DNA of 64,000 nucleotides from positions 3,162,001 through 3,226,000 of the forward strand of contig NZ_CP065037.1 of the NCBI RefSeq assembly GCF_019924635.1, written 5' to 3'. Position numbers and translations under genes: made by a program. Below are positions 46,227 through 55,964 of the stretch, piece after piece; positions within the stretch are counted from its first letter, which is position 1; each line of letters opens with the position of its first letter. The notes below the pieces were generated by a model. That model worked only from the letters and a program-made list of their open reading frames with translations. It ran no database searches and had not been told where the DNA came from. Source of the stretch: Leifsonia sp. ZF2019 (GTDB taxonomy: Bacteria > Actinomycetota > Actinomycetes > Actinomycetales > Microbacteriaceae).

Positions 46227-47450
46227 TCAGCGGATCCGGATGGACAGACAGGTGACGCAGCCCTCGAGCTTCTCGAACTCCGAGATGTCGACCGGGATGG
46301 TCGTGTATCCGAGATCGTTCAGCAGGGCGGCGGTCTGCGGTGCTGCGGAGGAGATGAGCAGCGTCTCGTCGTCGAGCACGACGACGGCGGTGCCGTGCGC
46401 CTCCGGGACGGGCAGGAAGCGCTCGAAGATCCGCGGCTCGTCGACGAGCGGCTCGTAGCCGATGACCGTGCCGTCGGGCAGGGCGGTGACGGCCGTCTTC
46501 AGGTGCAGGGCCTTCGTCACGGGCACGCCGACGACCGTGTAGCCCAGCGGTGCGACGAGGGCGCGCAGCTGCCGGATGCCTTCACCGTTGGTGCGACCGC
46601 CGCGGCCGACGTACACGGTCGAGCCGATCTTGAGGACATCGCCGCCCTCCAGGGTGCCGGGCTCCTCGATGCGCTCGAGGTGCAGGCCCTGGGCGCGCAG
46701 CGCGGCCTCGGTGCCGGCCGTCTCGGGCTTGCGGGAGTCCGCGCCCGGGCGCGTGATGACGGCGGTGTCGCCGAACACGACGGCGGTGTCCTCGACGAAG
46801 ACCGAGTCGGCCAGGTCGTCGGCCGACGCGACCTCGACCGTCTGCCACCCGGCCTGCGAGAGAGCGTTCACGTACCCGTCCCACTGGGTGTCCGCGAGCT
46901 CGGCGTCGATCTCGGTGCGCTCGAGGTGGGTGACCAGTCCGTCCTGCAGGTTCTTGGCCGGGATGCGCACCAGCGCGACCTTGCGCTCGGTCTCGAACCG
47001 GCTCCGCACACCCTCCACCACGCGGAACAGCCAGCGGCCGAAGGTCGGGGTGAGCGCGGTGACGGCGACGCCGTAGAGGAGGTTGATGCCGAGCAGGGTG
47101 CCGAGCACCGCGACGATGAGCTCGCCGCTGAACGGCGATCCGCCCGACGTCGCGGTGAGGAGCGTTCCGAGGGCGGGCGACAGGAACCCGGCCACCAGGC
47201 CGGCGATCAGCGCCGTCCACCAGCGGTCGAACGCGCCCACCACGCCCGCGATGAAGAGCAGCACGAACCCGAAGACGCTCGTCAGCGAGAAGTAGTTGCT
47301 GACGGCGACGATCAACGCCCCCGACGGGGCCGACGACCCGGCGAGGCTCCCCACGTAGAACGCGGCGATCATCGCTGCGTGCACGGTGAGAGCCACCACG
47401 AAGGCGGCGACAAGGGATGCGATGAGCCGGCGGCCCCACGAAGTCGTCAT
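46227..47450 (-). CDS. Dimethylargininase-like hydrolase fused to an N-terminal membrane domain
   Basis: A 407-residue protein. Residues ~1-150 contain about four hydrophobic helices (LIASLVAAFVVALTVHAAMIAAFYVG, FGFVLLFIAGVVGAF and others). Residues ~160-407 form an amidinotransferase-fold domain like DDAH: DSVFVEDTAVVFG, EEPGTLEGGDVLKIG, ALHLKTAVTALPDG with the catalytic His, and EGCVTCLS near the C terminus with the likely nucleophile Cys401. It would hydrolyse methylated arginine or a related guanidine at the membrane's inner face. ATG 47450 may be leaderless. It is separated from the downstream dehydrogenase gene by 25 bp. Confidence 0.8.
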   Translation of the reverse strand: MTTSWGRRLIASLVAAFVVALTVHAAMIAAFYVGSLAGSSAPSGALIVAVSNYFSLTSVFGFVLLFIAGVVGAFDRWWTALIAGLVAGFLSPALGTLLTATSGGSPFSGELIVAVLGTLLGINLLYGVAVTALTPTFGRWLFRVVEGVRSRFETERKVALVRIPAKNLQDGLVTHLERTEIDAELADTQWDGYVNALSQAGWQTVEVASADDLADSVFVEDTAVVFGDTAVITRPGADSRKPETAGTEAALRAQGLHLERIEEPGTLEGGDVLKIGSTVYVGRGGRTNGEGIRQLRALVAPLGYTVVGVPVTKALHLKTAVTALPDGTVIGYEPLVDEPRIFERFLPVPEAHGTAVVVLDDETLLISSAAPQTAALLNDLGYTTIPVDISEFEKLEGCVTCLSIRIR

Positions 47451-47475
47451 GGGAACCAACCCTATCGGAGCGTTT

Positions 47476-48555
47476 CTATGCGTTCGCTGGTTCGCGGAGG
47501 CGGGCGAGGGCGAGCTCGTCGGCGGCCTCCAGCGTGGTGATCCCGCGCTGATAGGCGACCGCGAACACCTCCGACACGATGTCCCCGATCCGCTCCACGC
47601 GCGCGGCGGTGGCCGCGGCCGACGGCTGCTCCCCGCTCATCATCGCCAGGAAGATGACACCTCCGGCGTTGACCACGAAGTCGGGCGCCCAGAGGATGCC
47701 GCGCGCGGCGAGGCGCGCGGCTCCCGCACGCGTGGCGAGCTGGTTGTTCGCGGGGCCGACCACGGCCTTCACCCGTAACTCGTCGATGACCGTGTCGGTG
47801 AGCACTCCGCCCACTCCCGCGGGCACGAAGAGATCTCCCTCGACGCGGTGCGCCTCCGACGGCTCCACCCAGGTGGCGCCGATCGCGTCGGCGAGCGCGC
47901 GCTTCGCCGGGTTCACATCGGTGACGGTGAGCTCTGCGCCCTCGCTGGCCAGTCGCATGGCCAGGATGGAGCCCACGTGCCCCAGGCCGAGCACCGTCAC
48001 ACGGCGACCGGCGACGGAACGGGTCCCGACGGCGTGCTCGAGCGTGGCCAGGAGTCCGGCATAGACCCCGGCGGCCGTGGCGTCGCTGGGCTCGCCCACG
48101 CCGCCGTCGGCCGACGGAAGCCCGCAGACGTGCGCGGTGCGGGTGGCGACGACCGCCATGTCCTCCGCGCTCGTGCCGACGTCCTCCGCGGTCATGTAGC
48201 TGCCGCCGAGGCTCTCGATCGCGTCGCCGAGGTCGAGCATCGCGTCGTAGCGGAGCGTCGGTGTCAGCTCGACATCGCGCGGCACGTAGACGACGGTCTT
48301 GCCTCCGCCGCGGTTCAGCCCGGCGGCGGCGTTCTTCATCGTCATGCCCTCGGCGAGGCGCAGCGAATCGGCGACGGCCTCGAGCCACGAGTCGTACGTC
48401 CACACCCGGCAACCGCCGAGGGCGGGGCCCAGCACGGTGGAGTGGACCGCGATGCTGATGGTGAGACCGCTCCTCCTCCCCGTGACCACATGCAGTGTTT
48501 CGTGCGGCAGGTCGGTTCCGGTGGTTTCGACCAGGTCGGCGGGCAGGACGGACAT
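47476..48555 (-). CDS. Glu/Leu/Phe/Val dehydrogenase family amino-acid dehydrogenase
   Basis: A 359-residue NAD-dependent dehydrogenase closest in layout to leucine/valine dehydrogenases. STVLGPALGGCRVW, LAEGMTMKNAAAGLNRGGGKTVV with the catalytic Lys, and YMTAEDVGTSAEDM form the catalytic domain; VTVLGLGHVGSILAMRLASEGAELTVTDVN is the NAD-binding motif; VGPANNQLAT follows. It deaminates a branched-chain or aromatic amino acid to its keto acid. GAGGAG precedes ATG 48555, and this site can be buried in a stem with the purH-side spacer. It probably shares a transcript with the upstream purN-purH genes. Confidence 0.88.
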   Translation of the reverse strand: MSVLPADLVETTGTDLPHETLHVVTGRRSGLTISIAVHSTVLGPALGGCRVWTYDSWLEAVADSLRLAEGMTMKNAAAGLNRGGGKTVVYVPRDVELTPTLRYDAMLDLGDAIESLGGSYMTAEDVGTSAEDMAVVATRTAHVCGLPSADGGVGEPSDATAAGVYAGLLATLEHAVGTRSVAGRRVTVLGLGHVGSILAMRLASEGAELTVTDVNPAKRALADAIGATWVEPSEAHRVEGDLFVPAGVGGVLTDTVIDELRVKAVVGPANNQLATRAGAARLAARGILWAPDFVVNAGGVIFLAMMSGEQPSAAATAARVERIGDIVSEVFAVAYQRGITTLEAADELALARLREPANA

Positions 48556-48563
48556 CGGTGTCT

Positions 48564-48633
48564 CCTCGTGGGATCGCGGTGGTGATGGTGCGGTCTTGTG
48601 GACCGCCGTCCATTCTCCCGCGACCCCACGAGG
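48564..48633 (-). promoter_or_regulatory. Structured spacer between purH and the amino-acid dehydrogenase gene
   Basis: Outer arms 48564-48579 (CCTCGTGGGATCGCGG) and 48618-48633 (CCGCGACCCCACGAGG) pair along 16 bp with one G-U type mismatch. A second hairpin GCGGTC/GACCGC (48590-48606) is nested inside. The 3' arm on the transcript overlaps the GAGGAG ribosome site of the dehydrogenase gene, so folding could hide it, or the element may simply terminate purH. Confidence 0.55.
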
Positions 48634-48642
48634 GGCGCAACG

Positions 48643-50223
48643 TCAGTGGAAGAAGTGGCGCTCTCCGGTGAAGTACATCGTGACCCCGGCCGCCTTCGCC
48701 GCCGCGATCACGTCCTCGTCGCGGATGGAGCCGCCGGGCTGCACGATCGCTCGCACGCCGGCGGCGATGAGGATCTCTGGCCCGTCGGCGAAGGGGAAGA
48801 ATGCGTCGGACGCGGCCACCGAGCCTGACGCACGCTCCCCGGCGCGGCTGACGGCGAGGTTGCAGGAGTCCACGCGATTGACCTGGCCCATGCCCACGCC
48901 GACGGACGCGCCGTCGTTCGCGAGCAGGATGGCGTTGGACTTCACCGCGCGGCAGGCCTTCCAGGCGAACTCGAGATCGGCACGGGTCGCCGCGTCCGCC
49001 TCCTGACCCGAGACGAGCGTCCACGAGGAGGAGTCGAACGTGTCGAAGCGGTCGGCGTCCTGCACGAGCACGCCGCCCGAGATCTGCCGGAACTCCGTGG
49101 TCGCCCGCGCATAGCCCTCGGGGAGCTGGAGGATGCGGAGGTTCTTCTTCGTCTGCAGCAGCTCCAGCGCCTCCGGCTCGTACCCGGGGGCGATGAGCAC
49201 CTCGGTGAAGATGCCCTTGACGGTCTCTGCCATCGCGAGGCTGACGGTGCGGTTGGCCGCGATCACACCGCCGTACGCCGACACCGGGTCGCACTCGTGC
49301 GCCTTGCGGTGGGCATCCGCGATGTCGTCGGCGACTGCGATGCCGCACGGGTTCGCATGCTTGATGATCGCGACGGCAGGCTCGGCGAAATCGTAGGCGC
49401 TGCGGAGGGCCGCGTCGGCGTCCACGAAGTTGTTGTACGACATCTCCTTGCCGCCGAGCTGCGTCGCCTGCGCGATGCCACGGCCGGCGGGGTCGGTGTA
49501 GAGCGCCGCGGCCTGGTGTGCGTTCTCACCGTAGCGGAGCGTTCGGGACAGCTCGGCGCGCACCTCGAAGCGTTCGGGGAAGTCGTCCGTGCTCGGCGCC
49601 TCACCGGCGAACCAGGCGGCGACCGCGCCGTCGTAGGAGGCCGTGTGCGCGAAGGCCTGCGCGGCCAGTGCCCGGCGCTGCTCGAAGGTGGTCCCGCCCG
49701 CGGCGACCGCCTCGGCGATCCTCGGGTAGTCGGACGGGGAGACCACGATCGCGACGTTGGCGTGGTTCTTCGCCGACGCACGGACCATGGCCGGGCCGCC
49801 GATGTCGATCTGCTCGACGACGTCGTCGCCGACCGCACCCGAGGCGACGGTCTCGACGAACGGATAGAGGTTGACGACGACCAGCTCGAACGGCTCGATG
49901 CCGAGGTCCTTCAGCTGATCCTCGTGGGAGGCGAGACGCAGGTCGGCCAGGAGGCCGGAGTGGATCGCCGGGTGCAGGGTCTTCACGCGGCCGTCGAGCG
50001 ATTCCGGGAAGCCGGTCACGCTGGCGACGTCCGTCACGGGGTGCCCCGCGTCACGGATGGTCTGCGCGGTCGACCCGGTCGAGACGATCTCGACGCCGGC
50101 CTCCGCGAGCGTCCTCGCGAGGTCGAGGAGTCCGGTCTTGTCGCTGACCGAGATCAGCGCGCGGCGGATCGGGACGACGTCCCGTTCGCGGTAGAGGCTG
50201 GCGTCGTGGCGGGGTCCGCTCAT
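48643..50223 (-). CDS. purH: Bifunctional AICAR transformylase/IMP cyclohydrolase
   Basis: A 526-residue PurH catalysing the last two steps of IMP synthesis using 10-formyl-THF. The cyclohydrolase domain starts [20 protein letters not shown] and has [37 protein letters not shown] and NLYPF. The transformylase domain has [42 protein letters not shown] and a C-terminal GERHFFH. ATG 50223 overlaps the purN stop (ATGA). AICAR, its substrate, is the precursor of the ZTP sensed upstream of glyA. Confidence 0.97.
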   Translation of the reverse strand: MSGPRHDASLYRERDVVPIRRALISVSDKTGLLDLARTLAEAGVEIVSTGSTAQTIRDAGHPVTDVASVTGFPESLDGRVKTLHPAIHSGLLADLRLASHEDQLKDLGIEPFELVVVNLYPFVETVASGAVGDDVVEQIDIGGPAMVRASAKNHANVAIVVSPSDYPRIAEAVAAGGTTFEQRRALAAQAFAHTASYDGAVAAWFAGEAPSTDDFPERFEVRAELSRTLRYGENAHQAAALYTDPAGRGIAQATQLGGKEMSYNNFVDADAALRSAYDFAEPAVAIIKHANPCGIAVADDIADAHRKAHECDPVSAYGGVIAANRTVSLAMAETVKGIFTEVLIAPGYEPEALELLQTKKNLRILQLPEGYARATTEFRQISGGVLVQDADRFDTFDSSSWTLVSGQEADAATRADLEFAWKACRAVKSNAILLANDGASVGVGMGQVNRVDSCNLAVSRAGERASGSVAASDAFFPFADGPEILIAAGVRAIVQPGGSIRDEDVIAAAKAAGVTMYFTGERHFFH

Positions 50224-50813
50224 GCTCGGGAAAGCTCCTTGAGGTCGATGTGTCCGTTGGCGATGTCGAGGACGGCGTCGATGAGCAGCCGTCGCTCCAC
50301 GGGTTTGATGCGCTCGTGCAGGGCGGCCTCGGTGTCGCCGGGCAGGATGGGGACGCGCTCCTGGCTGATGATCGGGCCCGCGTCCACGCCGTCGTCGACG
50401 ACGATGAGGCTGGCGCCGGTCTGCGTCGCGCCGGCGGCCAGGGCGTCCCGCACGCCGTGCGCCCCGGGGAACTCCGGCAGATAGGCCGGGTGCGTGTTGA
50501 TCAGGTACGGCGAGAAGGCCTCGACGACGCGCGGGGGCACCAGACGCATGAAGCCCGAGAGGATCACGAGGTCGGGCTCCCACTGCCGGATCTGCTCGGC
50601 GAGCTCGTCCCCCCACTCCTCACGGCTGTCGAACGACGAGAACGGGACGGTGAACGAGGGGATGCCGAACTCCTCGGCGTGGGCGAGCCCGTCCGCGTCG
50701 CGGTCGGCGCCCACGGCGACGACCCGGGCGGGGAACTCCGCGTCCTGCGACGCCTCGAGCAGCGCGCGGAGGTTCGAGCCTCCGCCGGAGATCAGCACGA
50801 CAATCGAGAGCAC
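50220..50813 (-). CDS. purN: Phosphoribosylglycinamide formyltransferase
   Basis: A 197-residue folate-dependent GAR transformylase. [16 protein letters not shown] binds phosphate, [19 protein letters not shown] and [21 protein letters not shown] contain the catalytic Asn/His, and [18 protein letters not shown] contains the catalytic Asp. It starts 67 bp after the ThrE-like gene on the same strand and is coupled to purH by a 4-bp overlap. I see no separate riboswitch in the short upstream gap. Confidence 0.96.
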   Translation of the reverse strand: MLSIVVLISGGGSNLRALLEASQDAEFPARVVAVGADRDADGLAHAEEFGIPSFTVPFSSFDSREEWGDELAEQIRQWEPDLVILSGFMRLVPPRVVEAFSPYLINTHPAYLPEFPGAHGVRDALAAGATQTGASLIVVDDGVDAGPIISQERVPILPGDTEAALHERIKPVERRLLIDAVLDIANGHIDLKELSRA

Positions 50814-50880
50814 GCGACCAGCCTACCGGCGCGCGGATGAGCAGACCGACCAGTTCTCTGGCCCAGGGCCGCGGACGGCG

Positions 50881-52203
50881 TCAGACCAGCCGCAGCTTCC
50901 AGCGAGCCGGCGCGATCGTGTAGATCTGGCGGAACAGCGCGGTCCCCACCAGCACCCCCAACGCGATCGACACGATCGAGCCGAGGAGGTTCGGCACGCT
51001 GCTGGCGTCGAAATCGACGCCGCTCGCGCTCTGCGTGAGCCGGATGAGTCCCGTCGCGCCCGGCACGAGCAACCAGAACGCGGGAAGGAAGCAGACGACG
51101 GCCGGGGGCGCGCCGGGCACCGACTGCACCAGGTAGGCGACCACGGTCAGTGCGAACGCGCCGAAGAAGCCGCTGAACACGGAGCCCATGAGCAGGGCGC
51201 CCGCCAGCTGCGCGCCGTAGGCCACGAGCAGCACCAGGGTCAGGAAGTACACCGAGCGCCGGGGTCCGCAGTAGTAGAGGAAGATCCCGACCGAGAACAG
51301 CAGCACCCCGGCCCACGGCTGGAACGCCCCGAGCGGAGGCTGCGTGCTCAGCAGCGCGGCGGAGGCCGGCACACCGGTGATGGTGAGCGCGGCCAGGATC
51401 CCGATGGCCAGGAAGCCGAGCTGGGCGATCCCCGAGACGAGACGGCTGGAGCCGGCCACCATGTCGCCTGCGGCCAGCTCCTGGATGCCCGTCGTCAGCA
51501 GGGCACCCGGCAGCAGGGTGACCAGCGGCGGTACGAGCACCTGCAGCGGTTCGCCGATGACGACGGTGTTGCCCAGCGCGAAGACCAGCAGGGCGAGGAG
51601 GAACGCGGTCGCGACCGGGAGCAGGATCGCGGCGTAGGTGCCCGGGCGCACGATCAGCTTGGCCGCGCCGACCAGCATCCCGAGCACGAGGGCGTAGAGC
51701 ATGCTCGTCGTCTCGGCGCCGAGCAGCACGAGGGCCACGCCGGCCGAGGCGACGCCGTGCCCGGCCACCCGCACGAGCCGGTTGAACCGCGGCTTCGCGG
51801 CGATGACGGCCTTCACCTCGGCGATGCCGTCGGCCGCGGTGATGGTGCCCTCCAGCGCGCGGTCGACGATCCCGTAGATGCGCGCGGCACGGTCGAAACG
51901 CACCTCGCCGCCTGTCGGCATCGCGACCTCGAATCGTGTCTGCGTCTCGCCCGGCATCCCCACGAAGATCAGCGTCGGGAAGACGATGAGACTGGCCTTC
52001 GGCGAGCCGAGGGCCACCGCCACCCGGCCGAGAGTGTGCTGGATGTCCGTCGACGCCGTGCCGACCGCGAGCAGCGCACTGCCCAGCAGGACCAGGAACT
52101 CCTGGAGCTGCGCGGACGGGGTCTCGACGATCTGCCGCGCGTCCACGGACCGTCTGCGGAGCCTCAGCTTCGGCAGCTGCAGTGGCGTCAGCCACGGGCT
52201 CAT
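50881..52203 (-). CDS. Threonine/serine exporter (ThrE) family membrane protein
   Basis: A 440-residue protein joining an N-terminal hydrophilic domain (residues ~1-125, including LLAVGTASTDIQHTLGRVA, as in ThrE/DUF1212 proteins) to about ten membrane helices. Segments such as TLLPGALLTTGIQELAAGDMVAGSSRLVSG and SVPGAPPAVVCFLPAFWLLVPGA are characteristic of the ThrE/YjjP-YjjB fused exporters. ATG 52203 overlaps the DUF6350 gene stop. It likely exports small amino acids, with substrate unproven. Confidence 0.88.
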   Translation of the reverse strand: MSPWLTPLQLPKLRLRRRSVDARQIVETPSAQLQEFLVLLGSALLAVGTASTDIQHTLGRVAVALGSPKASLIVFPTLIFVGMPGETQTRFEVAMPTGGEVRFDRAARIYGIVDRALEGTITAADGIAEVKAVIAAKPRFNRLVRVAGHGVASAGVALVLLGAETTSMLYALVLGMLVGAAKLIVRPGTYAAILLPVATAFLLALLVFALGNTVVIGEPLQVLVPPLVTLLPGALLTTGIQELAAGDMVAGSSRLVSGIAQLGFLAIGILAALTITGVPASAALLSTQPPLGAFQPWAGVLLFSVGIFLYYCGPRRSVYFLTLVLLVAYGAQLAGALLMGSVFSGFFGAFALTVVAYLVQSVPGAPPAVVCFLPAFWLLVPGATGLIRLTQSASGVDFDASSVPNLLGSIVSIALGVLVGTALFRQIYTIAPARWKLRLV

Positions 52204-53450
52204 CTGCGCGCCCGTCCTCCCGCCATGAGCCCGATGACCGCCGCGACAGCGACCTCCGCCGCCGCGATCCCACCGACCAGCCACGGGTTCGGTCCCACGT
52301 CGTGCAGGCGGCCGGGGCCGAGAGCACCGGAGGACCACCAGGCCAGCAGTCCGAGCTCGATGCCCGCAACGATACCGATCCCGAGAGCGGTCAGGAAGAG
52401 CGGCAGCGCTCCGCCCGGCAGACGCACCCACGGACGGGAGCGCAGTAGCACGGCCGCGAGGAAGCCCGCGAGAAGGGGCACCACCACCCCGACCAGGCCG
52501 AAGGAGTACCCGCCGGAGGGGATCACGCCGAAGAGCGGAAGGCCGGGGAGCGGTCCGAGCTCTGTCCCGAGCGGGCTCACCGATGAGCCGGTCCCGATCG
52601 CGAAGCCGGGCCCGACGAGCCAGGAGGCCAGCCAGATCACCACATTGGGCAGGAACGCGAGCTGTCCGAGGGTGAGGGCGATCCCACCGAGCGCCCCCGC
52701 CTGGAGCTGCTCGTACATGGTGATGATCGTGCCGTAGTTGCCGAAGATCAGCAGCGCGAGGATCAGCGCGGCGACGCCGATGACGGCAGCCGTCGCGGCC
52801 GAGCCGGCGCGCATCGCGGCGGCCGCTCCCATCCGCACGACCTCGGGGACGCCGCCGAGACGCTCCCGCAGAGCGATGACGACGGAGTTCAGGGCGGGCT
52901 CGGGGCCGTCCGCCGCTCCCGCCGCACGCTCGGCCCTCGACGTGCGCGACGCGGCGAAGCCGAATCCCGCCGCGATTCCGAGGGCGTAGACGAAGGGCGG
53001 CAGGACGATCCCCTGCCACAGGGAGGGAACGACCAGCGCGCTCCCCGCCGTGAGCGTCACGATGACGGCGACGGCCGCGAAAGCGGCGATGGCGCTGAGT
53101 GCACCGGTGAGCCGGAACGTCGTCTCGGCCGCGCGGGCACCGGTCCGCGCGCCCAGCCCGGCGGTGAGCACGGCGAAACCGAGCAGCGCGATGGTCACCT
53201 GGAACGGCTTCGCTGCTCCGGGCAGGCCCAGGGTCGCCACCGTCTGCGCGTCGAGCGTCACCGTCAGGTTGGCGCCGTGTCCGACGAGCCAGATGTCGGC
53301 CGCGGACCGCCACACCACCAGCCAATCCGCGCCGAGCTGGTACTGCGCCGCCCACAGGATCGTGAGCGGCACGAGGGCGATCCCGATCCCGATCGCGGCC
53401 ACGATGACCGCCTCCAGTGCGGCGAGCAGGGCGACGGTTGTGCGATTCAT
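52200..53450 (-). CDS. DUF6350-like polytopic membrane protein
   Basis: A 416-residue protein with about ten hydrophobic helices and few charged residues. It resembles the actinobacterial DUF6350 membrane proteins usually found between sucCD and purN-purH, which is where it sits here. FGNYGTIITMYEQLQAG and IPSGGYSFGLVGVVVPLLAG are notable segments. The start is ATG 53450 (MNRTTVALL). The function is unknown; conserved neighbourhood is the only clue. Confidence 0.7.
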   Translation of the reverse strand: MNRTTVALLAALEAVIVAAIGIGIALVPLTILWAAQYQLGADWLVVWRSAADIWLVGHGANLTVTLDAQTVATLGLPGAAKPFQVTIALLGFAVLTAGLGARTGARAAETTFRLTGALSAIAAFAAVAVIVTLTAGSALVVPSLWQGIVLPPFVYALGIAAGFGFAASRTSRAERAAGAADGPEPALNSVVIALRERLGGVPEVVRMGAAAAMRAGSAATAAVIGVAALILALLIFGNYGTIITMYEQLQAGALGGIALTLGQLAFLPNVVIWLASWLVGPGFAIGTGSSVSPLGTELGPLPGLPLFGVIPSGGYSFGLVGVVVPLLAGFLAAVLLRSRPWVRLPGGALPLFLTALGIGIVAGIELGLLAWWSSGALGPGRLHDVGPNPWLVGGIAAAEVAVAAVIGLMAGGRARR

Positions 53451-53505
53451 GACCGGATGGAGCCTACCGGCCACGGGTCGCGGGCCGTCCGCGACACTTC
53501 GGCGG

Positions 53506-54891
53506 TCAGGAGACGGTCATCACGGGGGTGTCGTCGCCGGCGTTCTCCGGCACGGTGACCACCGGGCGCTGGACGAGTTCGAGGACGGCGACGACGAGGG
53601 CCGAGAGCACCAGTGTCCAGATGATCAGGGCCGGGGAGAGCGGCCGCACGAAGAGGACGATCGCCGCGGCGATCAACGCGACCAGGACGCGCAGCAGCAC
53701 CCGCTGGGCGTAGATCCACTCCCCCGTGCGGCCCGTGCTGATACCGTGAGGCTCCGCGGCCTCCCGCACCCATGTCACGCCCGATCCGAAGAAGCCGCGC
53801 AGCTTGCGTGGCACGGTGAACGGACCCGAGTACCAGCCCACAACGGCCACCACGATCGCGAGCACGAGCACGGCGATGCCGGTGTCCTGCATCCGCGTCG
53901 TGACGGTCTGGTAGACGGTGTTCGCGACACCGGCCGGGAGCAGCGAGGGCGACACCGAGCCGACGAAGACCAGCCGGCCGATCCCGATCCCCGCCACCAC
54001 CACAACCATCGCGAGCGCGAGGGCGACCGACGCCCAGACGAGCGCGAGTGCACGGCGCCGGGCGACGACCACCCCCAGCACCAGGAAGGCGAGGGCGATC
54101 CACGTGAGCCACGCCCCGGCCGCCACGGCGACTCCGTAGAACAGCTGGATGGTCGGGATCGACGAGTTCTGCGCGATCGTGATGGTCTGGTTGATCGTCG
54201 GGATCTGCGAGGCGAACGACAGCCCCTGGTCCACCAGCAGCTGCTTCACGCGCTCGATGACGGGGGCCAGCTGGATGCCGATCGAGCCGTCCGCGCCCAC
54301 CGCGATCGCGGCTTTGGGATCGTTCTGCATCGTCGCGACGAGCTGCGTGTGCGTCGCGCGGAGCGCCTCCTGCCAGACCTGCGCGAACGCATCGGACGAG
54401 ACGAAATTGCCCACCGTCGTGTGGATGAGCGAGACGATTCCCTGGGCGAGCGGTCCCTTCAACGCCTCGAGCGCCTTCGTCGCCACCGGGCCGGTCCCGA
54501 GCTCGGTGATGCCGTCGACGACCTGCGACGTCACCTGCGGGATGTCGAGGTTCTGCTGGACCACCTTCACGGCCTCGTCGGTGACGTACGCCTGAACGGA
54601 CGGGTCCTTGGCCAGCGGTGCGTAGGTGTCGACGAAGCTCTGCGTGTCCGTCAGCTGCGCTTTCGCCCAGGAGGCGACGACGGCCACCGGGGCGAGCAGG
54701 GCACCGATGACGATGAGGGCCGTGGCGAGGAGCGTCCACGCCCAGCTGCGGGCGTGCGTGGACGGGGCCACGGGAGCGGCATCGCGCACGGAAACCGTCG
54801 CGGCGTCGCCGAGCTCGTCCCGCAAGGAGGCGTTCTCCGCCTCGAGTGCGGCGATGCGCCCGAGCAGCTCGGCATTGGTCGGTCGTGGCAT
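53506..54891 (-). CDS. Membrane protein with N-terminal coiled coil, unknown function
   Basis: A 461-residue protein. Residues 1-30 (NAELLGRIAALEAENASLRDELG) form a short leucine-zipper-like coiled coil, followed by a membrane helix near 50-75, an extracytoplasmic region (~75-245, with SFVDTYAPLAKDPSVQAYVTDEAVK), and then about five more membrane helices. No named domain is recognised. It starts at ATG 54891 downstream of the sucD terminator. The topology suggests an envelope protein. Confidence 0.65.
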   Translation of the reverse strand: MPRPTNAELLGRIAALEAENASLRDELGDAATVSVRDAAPVAPSTHARSWAWTLLATALIVIGALLAPVAVVASWAKAQLTDTQSFVDTYAPLAKDPSVQAYVTDEAVKVVQQNLDIPQVTSQVVDGITELGTGPVATKALEALKGPLAQGIVSLIHTTVGNFVSSDAFAQVWQEALRATHTQLVATMQNDPKAAIAVGADGSIGIQLAPVIERVKQLLVDQGLSFASQIPTINQTITIAQNSSIPTIQLFYGVAVAAGAWLTWIALAFLVLGVVVARRRALALVWASVALALAMVVVVAGIGIGRLVFVGSVSPSLLPAGVANTVYQTVTTRMQDTGIAVLVLAIVVAVVGWYSGPFTVPRKLRGFFGSGVTWVREAAEPHGISTGRTGEWIYAQRVLLRVLVALIAAAIVLFVRPLSPALIIWTLVLSALVVAVLELVQRPVVTVPENAGDDTPVMTVS

Positions 54892-55012
54892 GACGGCCCT
54901 CTCATGTCCCTGTCCCCGCCGGTCACCGCGGCGGATCCGGCAGATCGTGCCTCACTGTAGCGCCGCGCGGGCTCGCCGCGTCAGAGGGATTCTCCGAGGC
55001 CGCCCGCACACA

Positions 55013-55044
55013 ACGAGGCCGGACCCCTCGGGGTCCGGCCTCGT
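55013..55044 (-). terminator. Hairpin terminator after sucD
   Basis: A 14-bp perfect stem ACGAGGCCGGACCC (55013-55026) / GGGTCCGGCCTCGT (55031-55044) with a 4-nt loop, 19 bp past the sucD stop. It ends the sucCD transcript. Confidence 0.85.
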
Positions 55045-55062
55045 GCCGTACGGGTGTCGCGC

Positions 55063-55950
55063 TCAGAGAGCGGCGTAGACCTCGCGCAGCAGCGCGGCGG
55101 TCTCGGACGGCGTCTTGCCGACCTTCACGCCCGCGGCCTCCAGGGCCTCCTTCTTGGCCTGGGCGGTGCCGGCCGAGCCGGAGACGATGGCGCCTGCGTG
55201 GCCCATCGTCTTGCCCTCGGGGGCGGTGAAGCCCGCCACGTAGCCGACGACCGGCTTGGTGACGTTCGCCTTGATGAAGTCGGCCGCGCGCTCCTCCGCG
55301 TCGCCGCCGATCTCGCCGATCATGACGATCGCCTTGGTCTCCGGGTCGGCCTCGAACGCGGCGAGCGCGTCGATGTGTGTCGTCCCGATGATCGGGTCGC
55401 CGCCGATGCCGATCGCCGTCGAGAAGCCGAGGTCGCGCAGCTCGTACATCATCTGGTAGGTGAGCGTGCCCGACTTCGACACGAGCCCGATCGGGCCCTT
55501 GCCCGTGATCGTCGCCGGGGTGATGCCGACCAGCGACTCGCCCGGAGTGATGATGCCGGGGCAGTTGGGACCGATGATCCGGGTCTTGTTGCCCTTCTCC
55601 TTGGCGTACGCCCACGCCTCGGCGGAGTCCTGCACCGGGATGCCCTCGGTGATGACGACCAGGAGCGGGATCTCGGCGTCGATGGCCTCGACCATCGCGT
55701 CCTTGGCGAACGCCGGGGGGACGAAGATGATCGACACGTCCGCGCCGGTCTTCTCGATCGCCTCGACGACGGTGCCGAAGACCGGCAGCTCGACATCCCC
55801 GTGCGTGACGGTGGTGCCGGCCTTGCGGGCGTTCACGCCACCGACGACGTTCGTGCCCGCCTTCAGCATCAGCGCGGTGTGCTTGGTGCCCTCACCGCCG
55901 GTGATGCCCTGGACGATGACCTTCGAGTCCTTGTTGAGGAAGATAGACAT
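55063..55950 (-). CDS. sucD: Succinyl-CoA ligase alpha subunit
   Basis: A 295-residue Suc[20 protein letters not shown] binds Co[13 protein letters not shown] is the family signature, and GHAGAIVSG carries the phosphohistidine. It forms the active ligase with SucC, interconverting succinyl-CoA and succinate with nucleotide phosphorylation in the TCA cycle. It lies 14 bp after sucC and is followed by a strong terminator. Confidence 0.97.
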   Translation of the reverse strand: MSIFLNKDSKVIVQGITGGEGTKHTALMLKAGTNVVGGVNARKAGTTVTHGDVELPVFGTVVEAIEKTGADVSIIFVPPAFAKDAMVEAIDAEIPLLVVITEGIPVQDSAEAWAYAKEKGNKTRIIGPNCPGIITPGESLVGITPATITGKGPIGLVSKSGTLTYQMMYELRDLGFSTAIGIGGDPIIGTTHIDALAAFEADPETKAIVMIGEIGGDAEERAADFIKANVTKPVVGYVAGFTAPEGKTMGHAGAIVSGSAGTAQAKKEALEAAGVKVGKTPSETAALLREVYAAL

Positions 55951-55964
55951 TCTGTATCGCGCCC

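Noticed and set aside
45826..46458. Plus-strand ORFs across the exporter leader region
   Set aside because: They have no ribosome site, run antisense into the dimethylargininase gene and show no domain or coding-type composition.
50814..50880. Possible second ZTP riboswitch before purN-purH
   Set aside because: The 67-bp gap is too short and lacks the GACUGGCG and CGCCUGGG blocks; a lone CCTGGGCC is not enough.
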